21,192 nt of DNA from RGIG3009 sp045601465 (GTDB taxonomy: Bacteria; Bacillota; Clostridia; Oscillospirales; Acutalibacteraceae), in assembly GCA_045601465.1 (NCBI GenBank), contig JAZRZU010000123.1, positions 1 to 21,192 of the forward strand, read 5' to 3'. Below the pieces are notes generated by a model. The model was not told the DNA's origin and made no database searches. It saw nothing but the letters and a program-made list of their open reading frames with translations. Position 1 is the first letter of the stretch, and every line of letters starts with the position of its first letter. Below are positions 1 through 7,494 of this stretch, in pieces. Position numbers and translations under genes: made by a program.

Positions 1-357
1 GGTTGGTGCTACGTTGGAGCCGACGGCTATGCGGTGACCAATTGCTGGAAACAAGATCGCACGGGTTGGATCTGGTTAAATGCTAACGGCAGTATGACCA
101 AGAACACCTGGGTAAAAGACGGTGGTAAGTGGTATTTCCTGAACGCCGATGGGTATATGGTATCCAACGTTTGGAAAAAAGATTCGAAAGGTTGGGTATA
201 TCTGGGTTCGTCGGGTGCGATGCTGATCAATGCGTGGGTACGTGATAGCATCGGTTGGTGCTATGTGGGAGCCGACGGTTATGCGGTGACCAATTGCTGG
301 AAACAAGATCGCACGGGTTGGATCTGGTTAAACGCTAACGGCAGTATGGCTAAGAAT
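1..357 (+). repeat. Near-identical 252-bp-period DNA repeat in the wall-binding gene
   Basis: Bases 1-105 recur at 253-357 with only a few, mostly silent, changes, a period of 252 bp or 84 codons. The identity is much higher than between the other protein repeats, which points to recent duplication or gene conversion inside the gene. Repeat number may therefore vary between strains. Confidence 0.85.
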
Positions 358-483
358 GCCTGGGTGTATGACGGCGGCAAGTGGTATTACTGCGATGGGA
401 ACGGTTATATGGTGGCGAACAAAACCGTGACGATCTCCGGCAAGAAATATACGTTTAATCGAAACGGCGTTTGGGTAAAGTAA
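1..483 (+). CDS. Cell-wall-binding repeat protein, C-terminal part (5' end outside window)
   Basis: The reading frame is open from base 1 and ends at TAA 481-483, so only the last 160 codons are present. They are tandem aromatic and glycine-rich repeats of about 20 residues (GW-x-Y/W-L-N-A-N/D-G-x-M, then NxW), the pattern of the choline/glucan-binding (CW_binding) family found at the C-terminus of secreted wall-anchored enzymes and adhesins of Firmicutes. Two repeat flavours alternate, one with GWCYVGADGYAVTN and one with GKWYF/YxxxDGYMV. The protein ends in a lysine-rich capping repeat (KTVTISGKKYTFNRNGVWVK). Known for the family: these repeats hold proteins to teichoic acids or glucans non-covalently. 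The catalytic or adhesive N-terminus cannot be seen, so the activity is unknown. Confidence 0.9.
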   Translation, partial: GWCYVGADGYAVTNCWKQDRTGWIWLNANGSMTKNTWVKDGGKWYFLNADGYMVSNVWKKDSKGWVYLGSSGAMLINAWVRDSIGWCYVGADGYAVTNCWKQDRTGWIWLNANGSMAKNAWVYDGGKWYYCDGNGYMVANKTVTISGKKYTFNRNGVWVK

Positions 484-586
484 TAACATACAAAACGAAA
501 GCAACACAAGGAGTCGATTCTGTGTGTTGAAAAGCATCAAAACCGAATATAAGGATAAAAAATAAGAATACAAGAAACGATCGAAG

Positions 587-620
587 AAATCCCCCTCGCA
601 GAGCGAGGGGGATTTCTTTA
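587..620. terminator. Bidirectional terminator hairpin between convergent genes
   Basis: A perfect 13-bp stem (587-599 with 603-615; core CCCCCTCGC/GCGAGGGGG) has an AGA loop. On the plus strand ATTTCTTTATT follows; on the minus strand ATTTCTTC follows. It sits between the ends of the wall-binding gene and the minus-strand ceramidase-like gene and could end both. Confidence 0.8.
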
Positions 621-1931
621 TTGATTCGTGTGATTTTTTATCATTTCTACGGCGGTGGCTTGCAATTTTTCCGGGAGACAAGGCTGGAATGCTGAAGAAC
701 AGACTTCGTAGCCGCCCTTCTCATAAGCCTCGGTTGTGGGAAGATATCCTTGGTGACCGTTAATAAGGGTTGCGCCCATTACAAAATGGTCGGGTGCGGC
801 ATCACGGCAAACCTTTGCATACTGCGTAAACGCTTCACCACCAAAGCCTGCCATAATAATCTCGCCAAGGCCGAGAACACTTACGGGAACTTTTTGGAAC
901 AGCGGTTGGTCATACAATTTGCTGACGCGATACACAGTGGCACGAAGTTCCATATCGGTAAATTTGAGTTTACCTTCAAGGGATTGTTTCTTCATTTCGG
1001 TATATTCTTCAATGCGTTCGATATCATTGGTGTTGGTGGGAATGTACTCTATCTTATACTGTGCTGTAACCGGAGCCGCTTTTTTAGGCTCTGTTTTCTC
1101 CCAAATGTCAATAACCGTATCGGCAATGACCCGTCCCATGTGCCGGCTATGCTTATAACCGCCCTTGGGGTTGTAAATGTTGATGTGGTTGGTATCGCCT
1201 TGCGGACCGTTTATGAGAATACAGCTAACACCTTCCAAGTCTTTTTCGACAAAGCGACGGGCAAAACCGGGCCAATCTGCTGAAATCTTCTTGCCGCCGA
1301 TAACGTCGGGATGTGTTGAAAAGTTTACAAAGGCGATATCATTAGCGCCTTCGCGTTTAAAGCGAACAAGACGCACCGTGTTGTCCGGTTCACCGAAGGG
1401 ACCGACAACGTCCTTGATCCGATCTTCGCCGGGGTTAGTAACAGCAGAACCGTCTTTCATTAAGAAACGGCGAATAAAAGAAATTTGTTCGGCTGTTTCT
1501 TGACTGGCGACCCCAACTTCTGCTTCTTTCAAATCGGCAATAGCCATTTTTGTCACATCGACAAATTTGCGGCAAATGATCTCATAAGCGGCATCTTGTT
1601 CAAACACGACGGAGGAGTTTGCTTTATAGAAGCGCTCACCGGTGCCGAAACGAATGGATGTATGTTGATGTAAGCAATGAATGAAAATATTTTCTACAGG
1701 GATGTTTGCTTCTTCTGCAATCCGTTGGCGCAGCTCGAACGATCCGGGCAAACGGAAACCGCACAAGTCGGCTGTGATGACAACGGCGGTGGTTTCGCCA
1801 TCGCTGAATGCTACAGCGATCAGGTCAAGCGGATCTAAAATTCCTTCGGCAATGCGAAGGCTATAGTATCCTGACAGCGAAGAACCGAGAGGGAGTGTCA
1901 TATCGACTTTTGAAAATCCGGCTTTAAACAT
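618..1931 (-). CDS. Neutral/alkaline non-lysosomal ceramidase-like protein (N-terminal catalytic domain type)
   Basis: This 437-aa protein carries the N-terminal signature of the neutral/alkaline ceramidase family (PF04734): MFKAGFSKVDMTLP at the start, VITADLCGF at about 51-59, HCLHQHTS at 85-92, NFSTHPDVIGG near residue 205 and INGPQGDTNH near 240. The HxH and STHP histidines match the expected zinc ligands. Classical neutral ceramidases are secreted and exceed 600 aa with an Ig-like C-terminal domain; this one has no signal peptide and lacks that domain. It may therefore be an intracellular amidase or hydrolase with another substrate. The start ATG 1931-1929 has AAGGAG upstream. It lies 18 bp after the DUF4838 gene and is probably co-transcribed with it. 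Family placement is firm; substrate is unknown. Confidence 0.8.
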   Translation of the reverse strand: MFKAGFSKVDMTLPLGSSLSGYYSLRIAEGILDPLDLIAVAFSDGETTAVVITADLCGFRLPGSFELRQRIAEEANIPVENIFIHCLHQHTSIRFGTGERFYKANSSVVFEQDAAYEIICRKFVDVTKMAIADLKEAEVGVASQETAEQISFIRRFLMKDGSAVTNPGEDRIKDVVGPFGEPDNTVRLVRFKREGANDIAFVNFSTHPDVIGGKKISADWPGFARRFVEKDLEGVSCILINGPQGDTNHINIYNPKGGYKHSRHMGRVIADTVIDIWEKTEPKKAAPVTAQYKIEYIPTNTNDIERIEEYTEMKKQSLEGKLKFTDMELRATVYRVSKLYDQPLFQKVPVSVLGLGEIIMAGFGGEAFTQYAKVCRDAAPDHFVMGATLINGHQGYLPTTEAYEKGGYEVCSSAFQPCLPEKLQATAVEMIKNHTNQ

Positions 1932-1949
1932 ACATATTCTCCTTTATCC

Positions 1950-3905
1950 TTAAAATTCATTACCGGTTTGCAAAACAATTTTGGAGGGCTTACTTACGGC
2001 ACGTGTCAGCGATTTGAATGCCAAATGATGATCATAATACCGTTCGATTTCAACCTCATATTTACCAAAGTCGTCAAGTTTTTCAACCGCCATTTTGTAA
2101 GCAAGCGCATCATGACCGACACATTTTTCTTTCATATAGGCCGCAATGTTCTCACAGAACTCCGCATGTTTTAACAAAAGTCTCCACGATACGGTTTGCG
2201 GACGGGTGGGCATTTGCATATGCGACTGAGCCAGCTCTCTTATCTGCTGGGCGTATTCCTTCACGTTTTCAAAGCACGTTACTCTGTCGGGGTCATAGCA
2301 TTTTGAAATGGATACGTCCTTGGAGCATTCACCAGACATAAAGGGAAAATCAAATGCGTCGCTTACCTTTTTGAAATAGGCATACACCTGTTCCCAGTCG
2401 TTACCGTAAATGTGGGTAAAGTAATCTTTGAGCACATCTTCGTACACGCTGTCACGGTTTACAAGGGTTTCAGCAAAGATATAGATCGCAAAGCCGTTGG
2501 GGAAAAAGCTGCGTTGCGAGCCGTCTTCAACGAAACCATCAAGCCCCATATATTTCAGCCCACGGATGTCCTCGTAAATACGGCGGGCAATATAAAGGCC
2601 GCTCGGATCTCTAAATTGTTGGACCCAGAAATGGTATTCGTATGAGAAAGCGGGTCCTGTCCATGTTTTTTTCCATTCTTTGAGCAAGGCGAGGTTCTGT
2701 TCGGCCGTTGAAGGGGTTTCCCACTTGTTACGGACATATTTCTTCGGTTCGGGAATTACGGTATTTTCATTAATGCTGGTGCAGTATGAACGTGTAATCG
2801 GTGCATAAAGCAAAGAAAAGCGCTTGGGATTTTCGATTTTCACCTGCTCGGGCGGGAACATGGTGTCAACGTAGGCAATAAACACAATACGGGTCGCAAG
2901 ACCTTTGGCTGTGAGCTTCTTGTCAAGTTCGTTCATAATCATCAGATAGAAGTCACTCGGCACTGCCTTTTGACACTCAGCACATTCGCAGTGGTTGCGG
3001 GTACCATCCGCCAGCCAGACGTGGAGGTAATCCACGTTTTTATGATTTTCGGCATATTCAACGATACCGTCTGTCATAATGTCACGGACTTTGGGGTTGG
3101 ACATACACAGGTTGGTGTCAAGCGGGACACCATAGTACATATTTCGCACGCCGTTGAGCTCCGCTAAGTAGCTCTTTTGCTCATCCGAAAGCGCAAGGTC
3201 GATTGGTTTCCAACCCTCTGTCGAGGGGATACCGAACGGCTCGGCAGTCCAGCCGTGGCCCATATCGTGGAATTGAAGACCACGCTTTGCGATCTCTACT
3301 TCACACTGACGTTTCCATTGTAAGACCTGGTCATAGGGAACCGGTTCGGGAACACGATTTTTTTCGTTAAATTCATGCCCGTAATAGGATTGGTAATACA
3401 CAAACGGGTTATCAAATTCAATCATATAGACATTGATTTCTTGCTTGGCATAAAAATCAATGGTTTCCAGCATACAGGTCTGGCTTTCAGCGCCTTCGTT
3501 GCAGTGACCACGGAAACGACTATCTGCTTTTTTATGGTATTGTGTGGGAACGATATCCTGCATCGGAACATGTTCACCGTCAACACCGGGGTATAACCAA
3601 CGGCAACCGTTCAGACGTAAGAAACGGTAAACCGCATACAAGATACTTCTTGGGTTGGAACCCGCAAGAATACCGCCGTTTTCGGTTGTGTCGATATGTA
3701 CGATATCGTCTAAAAGGATATCGTCTGCTTCGTTGTCCAAACCAAATTCTTCTAAAAAGCCAAGACGAAAGCCGTCTTTTGCGTCAGGACAAACCGCAAT
3801 CTCAATATCACCGCAATTTGGCATCATCATACGAAGATACTTTTTCAGTTCTTCTGCTGCAAAAACAGCAACATTGTCAAAGTGCATCAAATTAATTTTA
3901 AACAT
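1950..3905 (-). CDS. DUF4838 domain, alpha-glucuronidase-like glycoside hydrolase-type protein
   Basis: A 651-aa protein with no signal peptide. The N-terminal 120 residues resemble the GH67/GH20-type alpha/beta domain 2 (FAAEELKKYLRMMMP, then GGILAGSNPRSILYAVYRFL and GCRWLYPG). The middle is DUF4838-like (PF16126), with a barrel-like segment containing YLHVWLADG, a C-x-C-x2-C cluster (HCECAECQKAVPSDFYLMIMNEL) and a C-terminal helical part. The family is found in polysaccharide-use loci and is thought to be a glycosidase, but its chemistry is not established. I chose ATG 3905-3903 because GGAGG at 3912-3916 sits six bases upstream; the TTG at 3911 abuts that site and is unlikely. It is first in an operon with the ceramidase-like gene. 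Confidence 0.78.
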   Translation of the reverse strand: MFKINLMHFDNVAVFAAEELKKYLRMMMPNCGDIEIAVCPDAKDGFRLGFLEEFGLDNEADDILLDDIVHIDTTENGGILAGSNPRSILYAVYRFLRLNGCRWLYPGVDGEHVPMQDIVPTQYHKKADSRFRGHCNEGAESQTCMLETIDFYAKQEINVYMIEFDNPFVYYQSYYGHEFNEKNRVPEPVPYDQVLQWKRQCEVEIAKRGLQFHDMGHGWTAEPFGIPSTEGWKPIDLALSDEQKSYLAELNGVRNMYYGVPLDTNLCMSNPKVRDIMTDGIVEYAENHKNVDYLHVWLADGTRNHCECAECQKAVPSDFYLMIMNELDKKLTAKGLATRIVFIAYVDTMFPPEQVKIENPKRFSLLYAPITRSYCTSINENTVIPEPKKYVRNKWETPSTAEQNLALLKEWKKTWTGPAFSYEYHFWVQQFRDPSGLYIARRIYEDIRGLKYMGLDGFVEDGSQRSFFPNGFAIYIFAETLVNRDSVYEDVLKDYFTHIYGNDWEQVYAYFKKVSDAFDFPFMSGECSKDVSISKCYDPDRVTCFENVKEYAQQIRELAQSHMQMPTRPQTVSWRLLLKHAEFCENIAAYMKEKCVGHDALAYKMAVEKLDDFGKYEVEIERYYDHHLAFKSLTRAVSKPSKIVLQTGNEF

Positions 3906-3932
3906 ACGCAACCTCCAAAATTTGCTATCTTT

Positions 3933-3961
3933 ATAATAACCTAATAAGTGTCCATAATCAA
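3933..3961 (-). promoter_or_regulatory. Sigma-A-type promoter of the DUF4838/ceramidase-like operon
   Basis: On the minus strand TTGATT (3961-3956) and TATTAT (3938-3933) are separated by 17 bp, about 28 bp upstream of the start codon. It is a good match to the vegetative consensus. Confidence 0.6.
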
Positions 3962-4020
3962 GTCCTTTCGGTATATTTAAAGGAAAAAAGAAAACAAAAA
4001 TTTATTTTGTACGATTTCAT

Positions 4021-5373
4021 TTATAAAGCCGATTGGTTGGCGCTGTGGCGGTTAAAGTGTAGCATGAACGGTATGCTGACGAGACCGCATAACATATCGG
4101 TAATCGGTTGTGCTAACAGAATGCCGGTCAGGCCAAAGAAGTGCGAACCGATCAACAATAAAGGAATTAAGAAAGCGCCCGAACGGAGCAAGGACAAGAA
4201 AGAGGAAATTCCCGCTTTGCGGATGCTTTGGTAAAGCATGTTCACCGGAATGGACAGCGGTAAGAATAACAACCCGAAAGAAGCATAGCGTAATGCCGGT
4301 ACGCAGACGGTGATTACTGCGGGGGATTTTTGAAACAGCTGCACAATTCCCTTGGCGAACACAAACCCACCTGTACACAGGATGCTGACCATAACGCAAC
4401 CTGCCAGGGTGGTGAACAGTAAGCCTTTTTTGACACGGGAAATGTGACCGGATTGATAGTTAAAGGCGGCAACGGGTTGAAAGCCTTGGCCGATACCCAG
4501 ACCGATGCACATGACAAAAGAGGAGTAGCGGTTGACAATGCTCATGGCGGCAATGGTTGCATCACCAAACGGTTTTATCAAATTATTAAGTAGTCCGTTG
4601 GATAGGGAGGTTAAGCCTTGTCGGATGAGAGAGGGGAGACCTACACGGCAGATGGAAAGGTAGGTATGCATATTGCTGCTGATATAGCGGAAGTCGATTT
4701 TTCCTTGCGCCATCTTTTTATACATAATCAGTAGGATGGAAAAACTGACAAGTTGCGAAACGGCGGTTGCCAAACCGGCACCATATACGCCCAGGCGGTA
4801 TACGTGAACGAGAAGATAGTCGCCCAAAATATTCAAAACACCGCCGGCGGTTAATCCGAACATGGCATAAAATGCTTTGCCTTCATAGCGAAGGTTATTG
4901 TTGAGGATTAAAGAACACACCATGAAAGGGCAGGAAAGTAACACCCACATCCCGTAGTCCTTGGCATAGGGGAGAATGGTATCGGTACTGCCGAGTAGAC
5001 GCATGAACGGGTCTAAAAAAAGCAAACCCATTACTGTTAACACAATACCGATGGCGCCGCCGATAAAAAAAGCGGAGGAGGCATAGCGGGAAGCTTCTTC
5101 GGTATCCTTGTCGGCTAACGATTTGGATACAAAGATACCGGAACCGTGACCCAGCATAAAGGAAATTGCCTGAATGATGGCTTGCAGGGTGAACAGGATA
5201 CCGGTTGCTGCCTGCTGGCTTTCACCGAGTGTACCCACAAAATAGGTATCTGCCATGTTATAAATGTTGGTAATCAACATGGAGATGGTGGTGGGGATAC
5301 CTAGCAGAATGATAAGTTTGGATACCGGTGTCTCGGTCATGCGTCGATAGTATTGCTCGGTTTGTATTGACAT
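4021..5373 (-). CDS. MATE family multidrug/metabolite efflux transporter
   Basis: A 450-aa integral membrane protein. The opening (TETPVSKLIILLGIPTTISMLITNIYNMADTYFVG) is the typical first helix of Na+/H+-coupled MATE exporters, and the rest shows about twelve hydrophobic segments in two similar halves (the second includes ALRYASFGLLFLPLSIPVNMLYQ). The open frame extends 60 codons further upstream, but ATG 5373-5371 is preferred because AGGAG lies just upstream and the extension would run through the divergent promoter region and has no transporter-like character. The protein should sit in the cytoplasmic membrane and export small molecules. Substrate cannot be inferred from the neighbours. 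Transcription is divergent from the HhH gene. Confidence 0.92.
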   Translation of the reverse strand: MSIQTEQYYRRMTETPVSKLIILLGIPTTISMLITNIYNMADTYFVGTLGESQQAATGILFTLQAIIQAISFMLGHGSGIFVSKSLADKDTEEASRYASSAFFIGGAIGIVLTVMGLLFLDPFMRLLGSTDTILPYAKDYGMWVLLSCPFMVCSLILNNNLRYEGKAFYAMFGLTAGGVLNILGDYLLVHVYRLGVYGAGLATAVSQLVSFSILLIMYKKMAQGKIDFRYISSNMHTYLSICRVGLPSLIRQGLTSLSNGLLNNLIKPFGDATIAAMSIVNRYSSFVMCIGLGIGQGFQPVAAFNYQSGHISRVKKGLLFTTLAGCVMVSILCTGGFVFAKGIVQLFQKSPAVITVCVPALRYASFGLLFLPLSIPVNMLYQSIRKAGISSFLSLLRSGAFLIPLLLIGSHFFGLTGILLAQPITDMLCGLVSIPFMLHFNRHSANQSAL

Positions 5374-5403
5374 AGTGCGTGCTCCTCTTATAAAACTAAA
5401 AGC

Positions 5404-5432
5404 ATTATATAACTTTAAAAGAAAATATTCAA
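5404..5432 (-). promoter_or_regulatory. Promoter of the MATE gene
   Basis: On the minus strand TTGAAT (5432-5427) and TATAAT (5409-5404) have 17-bp spacing. It lies 30 bp upstream of the preferred ATG and supports that start over the longer open frame. Confidence 0.65.
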
Positions 5433-5441
5433 TTCTTTGGG

Positions 5442-5469
5442 TTGCAAATTTTGTCGAATGGTGTAAAAT
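5442..5469 (+). promoter_or_regulatory. Promoter of the HhH protein gene
   Basis: TTGCAA (5442-5447) and TAAAAT (5464-5469) are spaced by 16 bp and lie about 20 bp upstream of the GTG start, placing a short leader over GAGGTGA. Confidence 0.5.
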
Positions 5470-5488
5470 AAAACAAAGAGGTGAGAAT

Positions 5489-5824
5489 GTGAAGAAGATT
5501 GCTGTCGTGTTGGTATGGGTGTTAGCGGCTGTGTTACTGATTGCCGTGAGCATTACCGCTTTTTCGGATCGATTGTCCTTGATACCGGTCAGTGAAGAAG
5601 ATATTACGACAAGTACTACTGCTCCGTCGGCGGTATTGGTGAATTTGAATACGGCTACCTCCGAAGAATTACAGCAGTTGGACGGGTTGGGCGAGGTGCT
5701 GGCACAACGTATTATCGCCTATCGTGATCTGTATGGCAGCTTTCGGAGTGCGGATGACCTGTTGGATATTGAGGGCATTGGTCAAAAGCGTCTGGAACAG
5801 TGGCGTTCACAGTTAACCATATAA
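5489..5824 (+). CDS. ComEA-like helix-hairpin-helix DNA-binding protein, membrane-anchored
   Basis: A 111-aa protein starting at GTG 5489, chosen because GAGGTGA (5478-5484) lies four bases upstream; the open frame extends further but without a ribosome-binding site. Residues 4-25 form one hydrophobic helix after KK, so the protein is a membrane anchor with the rest outside. After a Ser/Thr-rich linker (about 36-48), residues 51-111 form a tandem HhH unit: VNLNTATSEELQQLDGLGEV then LLDIEGIGQKRLEQW. This is the signature of ComEA, the DNA receptor of competence, but it lacks the SLBB domain of full ComEA, and no comEB/comEC is adjacent. It may bind extracellular DNA or be an orphan relative. 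Confidence 0.8.
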   Translation: MKKIAVVLVWVLAAVLLIAVSITAFSDRLSLIPVSEEDITTSTTAPSAVLVNLNTATSEELQQLDGLGEVLAQRIIAYRDLYGSFRSADDLLDIEGIGQKRLEQWRSQLTI

Positions 5825-5858
5825 AAAGAGTTCCCTACGTCGTAGGGAACTCTTTTAC
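5824..5858. terminator. Bidirectional terminator between HhH and zinc-ribbon genes
   Basis: The inverted repeat AAAAGAGTTCCCTACG/CGTAGGGAACTCTTTT is flanked by A and T runs on both strands. It lies exactly between the converging stop codons and suits both genes. Confidence 0.85.
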
Positions 5859-6265
5859 GTTTTACGCACAATCGTGTTTCGACATTTTGGGCAGGTGATA
5901 TGCACCTCGCCTCTGCCTTTTGGGACACGCAGATATTCTTTGCAACCGGGACAGCGATAAAACCGATGCGTTTTGCGGTCACGGATACGACTTTTATATA
6001 AGTTTCTGCGTTTGCGAAGCGTGGAGAGAAACCGCAGGTATTGATCTCGTTCTTGACCACGTTTATAAATATTTTTGGAATATATGCGGAAGGTTGACCA
6101 GCCGAGCAGTATTAACGACAATGGATAGAAGAGCGGAACAAATAAAGAAACTATCACAAAAATAAGTGCCGCAATGCTCAAATGGCGGGATAAAATATCC
6201 GTTCCGTAGGACCTTTGCAACAAAACCCGAAGCTTATAAGCAAGTGCTTGAAACCAACGATTCAT
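5855..6265 (-). CDS. Small membrane protein with C-terminal zinc ribbon
   Basis: A 136-aa protein of unknown function. Residues 28-58 are strongly hydrophobic and probably form one or two membrane spans (AALIFVIVSLFVPLFYPLSLILLGW). A basic stretch follows (KRGQERDQYLRFLSTLRKRR), then a C-terminal zinc ribbon with CPGC at 105-108 and CPKC at 125-128. Similar membrane-plus-zinc-ribbon proteins are common in Clostridia and lack an assigned role. I prefer ATG 6265-6263: the AAGGAG at 6280-6275 is nine bases upstream of it but touches the other in-frame ATG at 6274. It ends at the shared terminator. Confidence 0.7.
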   Translation of the reverse strand: MNRWFQALAYKLRVLLQRSYGTDILSRHLSIAALIFVIVSLFVPLFYPLSLILLGWSTFRIYSKNIYKRGQERDQYLRFLSTLRKRRNLYKSRIRDRKTHRFYRCPGCKEYLRVPKGRGEVHITCPKCRNTIVRKT

Positions 6266-6339
6266 GGTGAACATCTCCTTTTTAGGATGATTTCAGCATA
6301 GCAAAAATATATCGTTGTGTCATGAACAAATCGTAAAAT

Positions 6340-6984
6340 TTACACGTTGGACGGAAGTTTGCTGATGCGGTTGCCGAGATGGTCGGCATATCCGGCACAA
6401 ACCAAGGAAAAATTTCCACCAGTATACGTGACGACGGTTACCGAAGCGTTGGGGACCCAAGGAATCGATTTCATGTACGAAAGAGGTTGCTGTAAACAAA
6501 GACATTGCAGACAACGGATAGGTGTTGCGTGGGTTGCCACGGCGATGGTAGTGCCGTTGTTTTCGTCGGCAATCTTCTTCAAAGCATTCGAAAATCGTTG
6601 TTGCAGATGCGCTACCGATTCGCCATTATCACAAACAGCCTCACCGATATTGTGCATCCATGTGGCATACGAGTTGGGAAATTGAATTTGCAGATCGTCA
6701 AAACATAACCCTTCCCAGTTACCGGCATTAATTTCACGAAAATCCGCATTTTGGATAACGGGTAAGCGGCACTTGTTCGCAATTGCTTTTCCGGTTTCAT
6801 ATGCCCGAGAAAGGTCGCTTGCATATACAGCGTTTATTTGGTACTGTGCTGTCAGATAGTCGGCGGTGGCAAGCGCTTGTTGGTGGCCCAGTTCTGACAG
6901 AGGAGCATTCCAGTGCCCGGCAAACCGTTTCTCGATGTTGGCAACGCTTTGGCCGTGACGAACCAGTAAGAATGTAGTGGTCAT
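6340..6984 (-). CDS. Histidine phosphatase family protein (phosphoglycerate mutase-like)
   Basis: A 214-aa cytoplasmic protein of the histidine phosphatase superfamily. The phosphohistidine motif LVRHGQS is at 7-13 (His10), with Arg60 in SDLSRAYETG, the acid Glu84 in REINAGNWEG and the second His151 in VATHATPIRC. All core catalytic residues are present, so it should be an active phosphatase. The branch containing CobC, RNase H-like fusions and broad-specificity phosphatases cannot be separated by eye, and a co-factor-dependent mutase is less likely given the size and GNWEG motif. ATG 6984-6982 follows GAGGG. It stands alone between a zinc-ribbon gene and tRNA-Leu. Confidence 0.88.
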   Translation of the reverse strand: MTTTFLLVRHGQSVANIEKRFAGHWNAPLSELGHQQALATADYLTAQYQINAVYASDLSRAYETGKAIANKCRLPVIQNADFREINAGNWEGLCFDDLQIQFPNSYATWMHNIGEAVCDNGESVAHLQQRFSNALKKIADENNGTTIAVATHATPIRCLQCLCLQQPLSYMKSIPWVPNASVTVVTYTGGNFSLVCAGYADHLGNRISKLPSNV

Positions 6985-7023
6985 ATTATCCCTCGGTTTC
7001 TCATATTCTTTGAAAGCGTAAAC

Positions 7024-7052
7024 AGTTTAGCATACACACGGTTTAAATTCAA
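7024..7052 (-). promoter_or_regulatory. Promoter of the histidine phosphatase gene
   Basis: On the minus strand TTGAAT (7052-7047) and TAAACT (7029-7024) have 17-bp spacing, about 40 bp upstream of the start codon. Confidence 0.45.
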
Positions 7053-7138
7053 TACAGTGTCACATGGGTAAGCAAAGAACGACTATGACGGTATTTATAG
7101 CAGTCAAAAGAAAAAGCGGTTGCTTTTAAAAAATAGGG

Positions 7139-7167
7139 TTGACAAACTTCTGCGAAATGCGTATAAT
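7139..7167 (+). promoter_or_regulatory. Consensus promoter of tRNA-Leu
   Basis: Perfect TTGACA (7139-7144) and TATAAT (7162-7167) at 17-bp spacing, 30 bp before the mature tRNA 5' end. Confidence 0.9.
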
Positions 7168-7196
7168 AGCTATCGTTGTGAACGCAACGCATATAT

Positions 7197-7283
7197 GCGG
7201 GTATGGCGGAATTGGCAGACGCGTTAGATTCAGGTTCTAATGGTCGCAAGGCTGTGCAGGTTCAAGTCCTGTTACCCGCACCA
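7197..7283 (+). tRNA. tRNA-Leu (CAG anticodon)
   Basis: An 87-nt class II tRNA. The acceptor GCGGGTA pairs with TACCCGC (7273-7279), discriminator A and CCA are encoded at 7280-7283, and the anticodon stem TTAGA/TCTAA holds the loop TTCAGGT with CAG at 7231-7233. The long variable arm (GGTCGCAAGGCTGTG region) is typical of leucine tRNA, and the T-arm contains TTCAAGT. A consensus promoter precedes it. Confidence 0.96.
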
Positions 7284-7285
7284 AG

Positions 7286-7325
7286 AAAAGCGGTACACCC
7301 TGTTGGGTGTGCTGCTTTTGTTTTT
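7286..7325 (+). terminator. Terminator of tRNA-Leu
   Basis: AAAAGCGGTACACCC pairs with GGGTGTGCTGCTTTT (two wobble pairs) around a TGTT loop and is followed by GTTTTT. It lies three bases after CCA. Confidence 0.85.
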
Positions 7326-7330
7326 CACGA

Positions 7331-7479
7331 GGGTAACAGGATTTGAAGCTTAAGAAGGCAGACGCTGTTTAGAAAAACAGTCCGGGGGACTGTTTTTTAG
7401 GTGGCTGGGGCGCAGACGGGCACCGCAAAGCGGTCGGCAAGCCGAGCAGATCGCGTAAGCGAGATGCGTCCTGTTACCC
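7331..7479 (+). mobile_element. Structured tRNA-linked repeat element (copy 1, after tRNA-Leu)
   Basis: A 149-bp segment bounded by 11-bp perfect inverted repeats, GGGTAACAGGA (7331-7341) and TCCTGTTACCC (7469-7479). The left end is the reverse complement of the tRNA-Leu T-arm/acceptor region (7259-7277) at 17 of 19 positions. The right end belongs to an exact copy of the tRNA 3' end. Inside are a terminator-like hairpin (7373-7397) and three small hairpins in series: ACCGC-AAA-GCGGT (7422-7434), TCGGC-AA-GCCGA (7434-7445) and TCGC-GTAA-GCGA (7451-7462). The core GGCGCAGACGGGCACC (7409-7424) recurs at 21177-21192. No convincing gene lies inside. It may be a non-autonomous mobile unit or a structured RNA; the class is inferred. 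Confidence 0.6.
7373..7398 (+). terminator. Terminator-like hairpin inside the tRNA-linked element
   Basis: AAAAACAGTCC (7373-7383) pairs perfectly with GGACTGTTTTT (7387-7397) around GGG. The 3' arm supplies a T run. It could stop read-through from tRNA-Leu or from the element. Confidence 0.6.
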
Positions 7480-7494
7480 GCACCATGAAAGAGA

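Larger units (their letters stand above)
7266..7485 (+). repeat. 18-bp direct repeat of the tRNA-Leu 3' end (att-like duplication)
   Basis: GTCCTGTTACCCGCACCA at 7266-7283, the 3' end of tRNA-Leu, is repeated exactly at 7468-7485, a 202-bp offset. The second copy has no tRNA body before it. Such duplications mark integration at tRNA 3' ends, but the enclosed DNA is too short to encode an integrase. Confidence 0.85.

Noticed and set aside
5374..5553. 60-codon N-terminal extension of the MATE protein
   Set aside because: It crosses the predicted promoter, overlaps the HhH gene and lacks transporter character; the internal ATG has a clear ribosome-binding site.
5489..5824. Full competence operon marker (comEA)
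   Set aside because: The HhH unit is present, but the SLBB domain and neighbouring comEB/comEC are missing, so the symbol was not assigned.
7468..7485. A second tRNA gene after tRNA-Leu
   Set aside because: Only the last 18 bases of a tRNA are present, with no D-arm, anticodon or T-arm 5' strand, so it is a duplicated end and not a gene.
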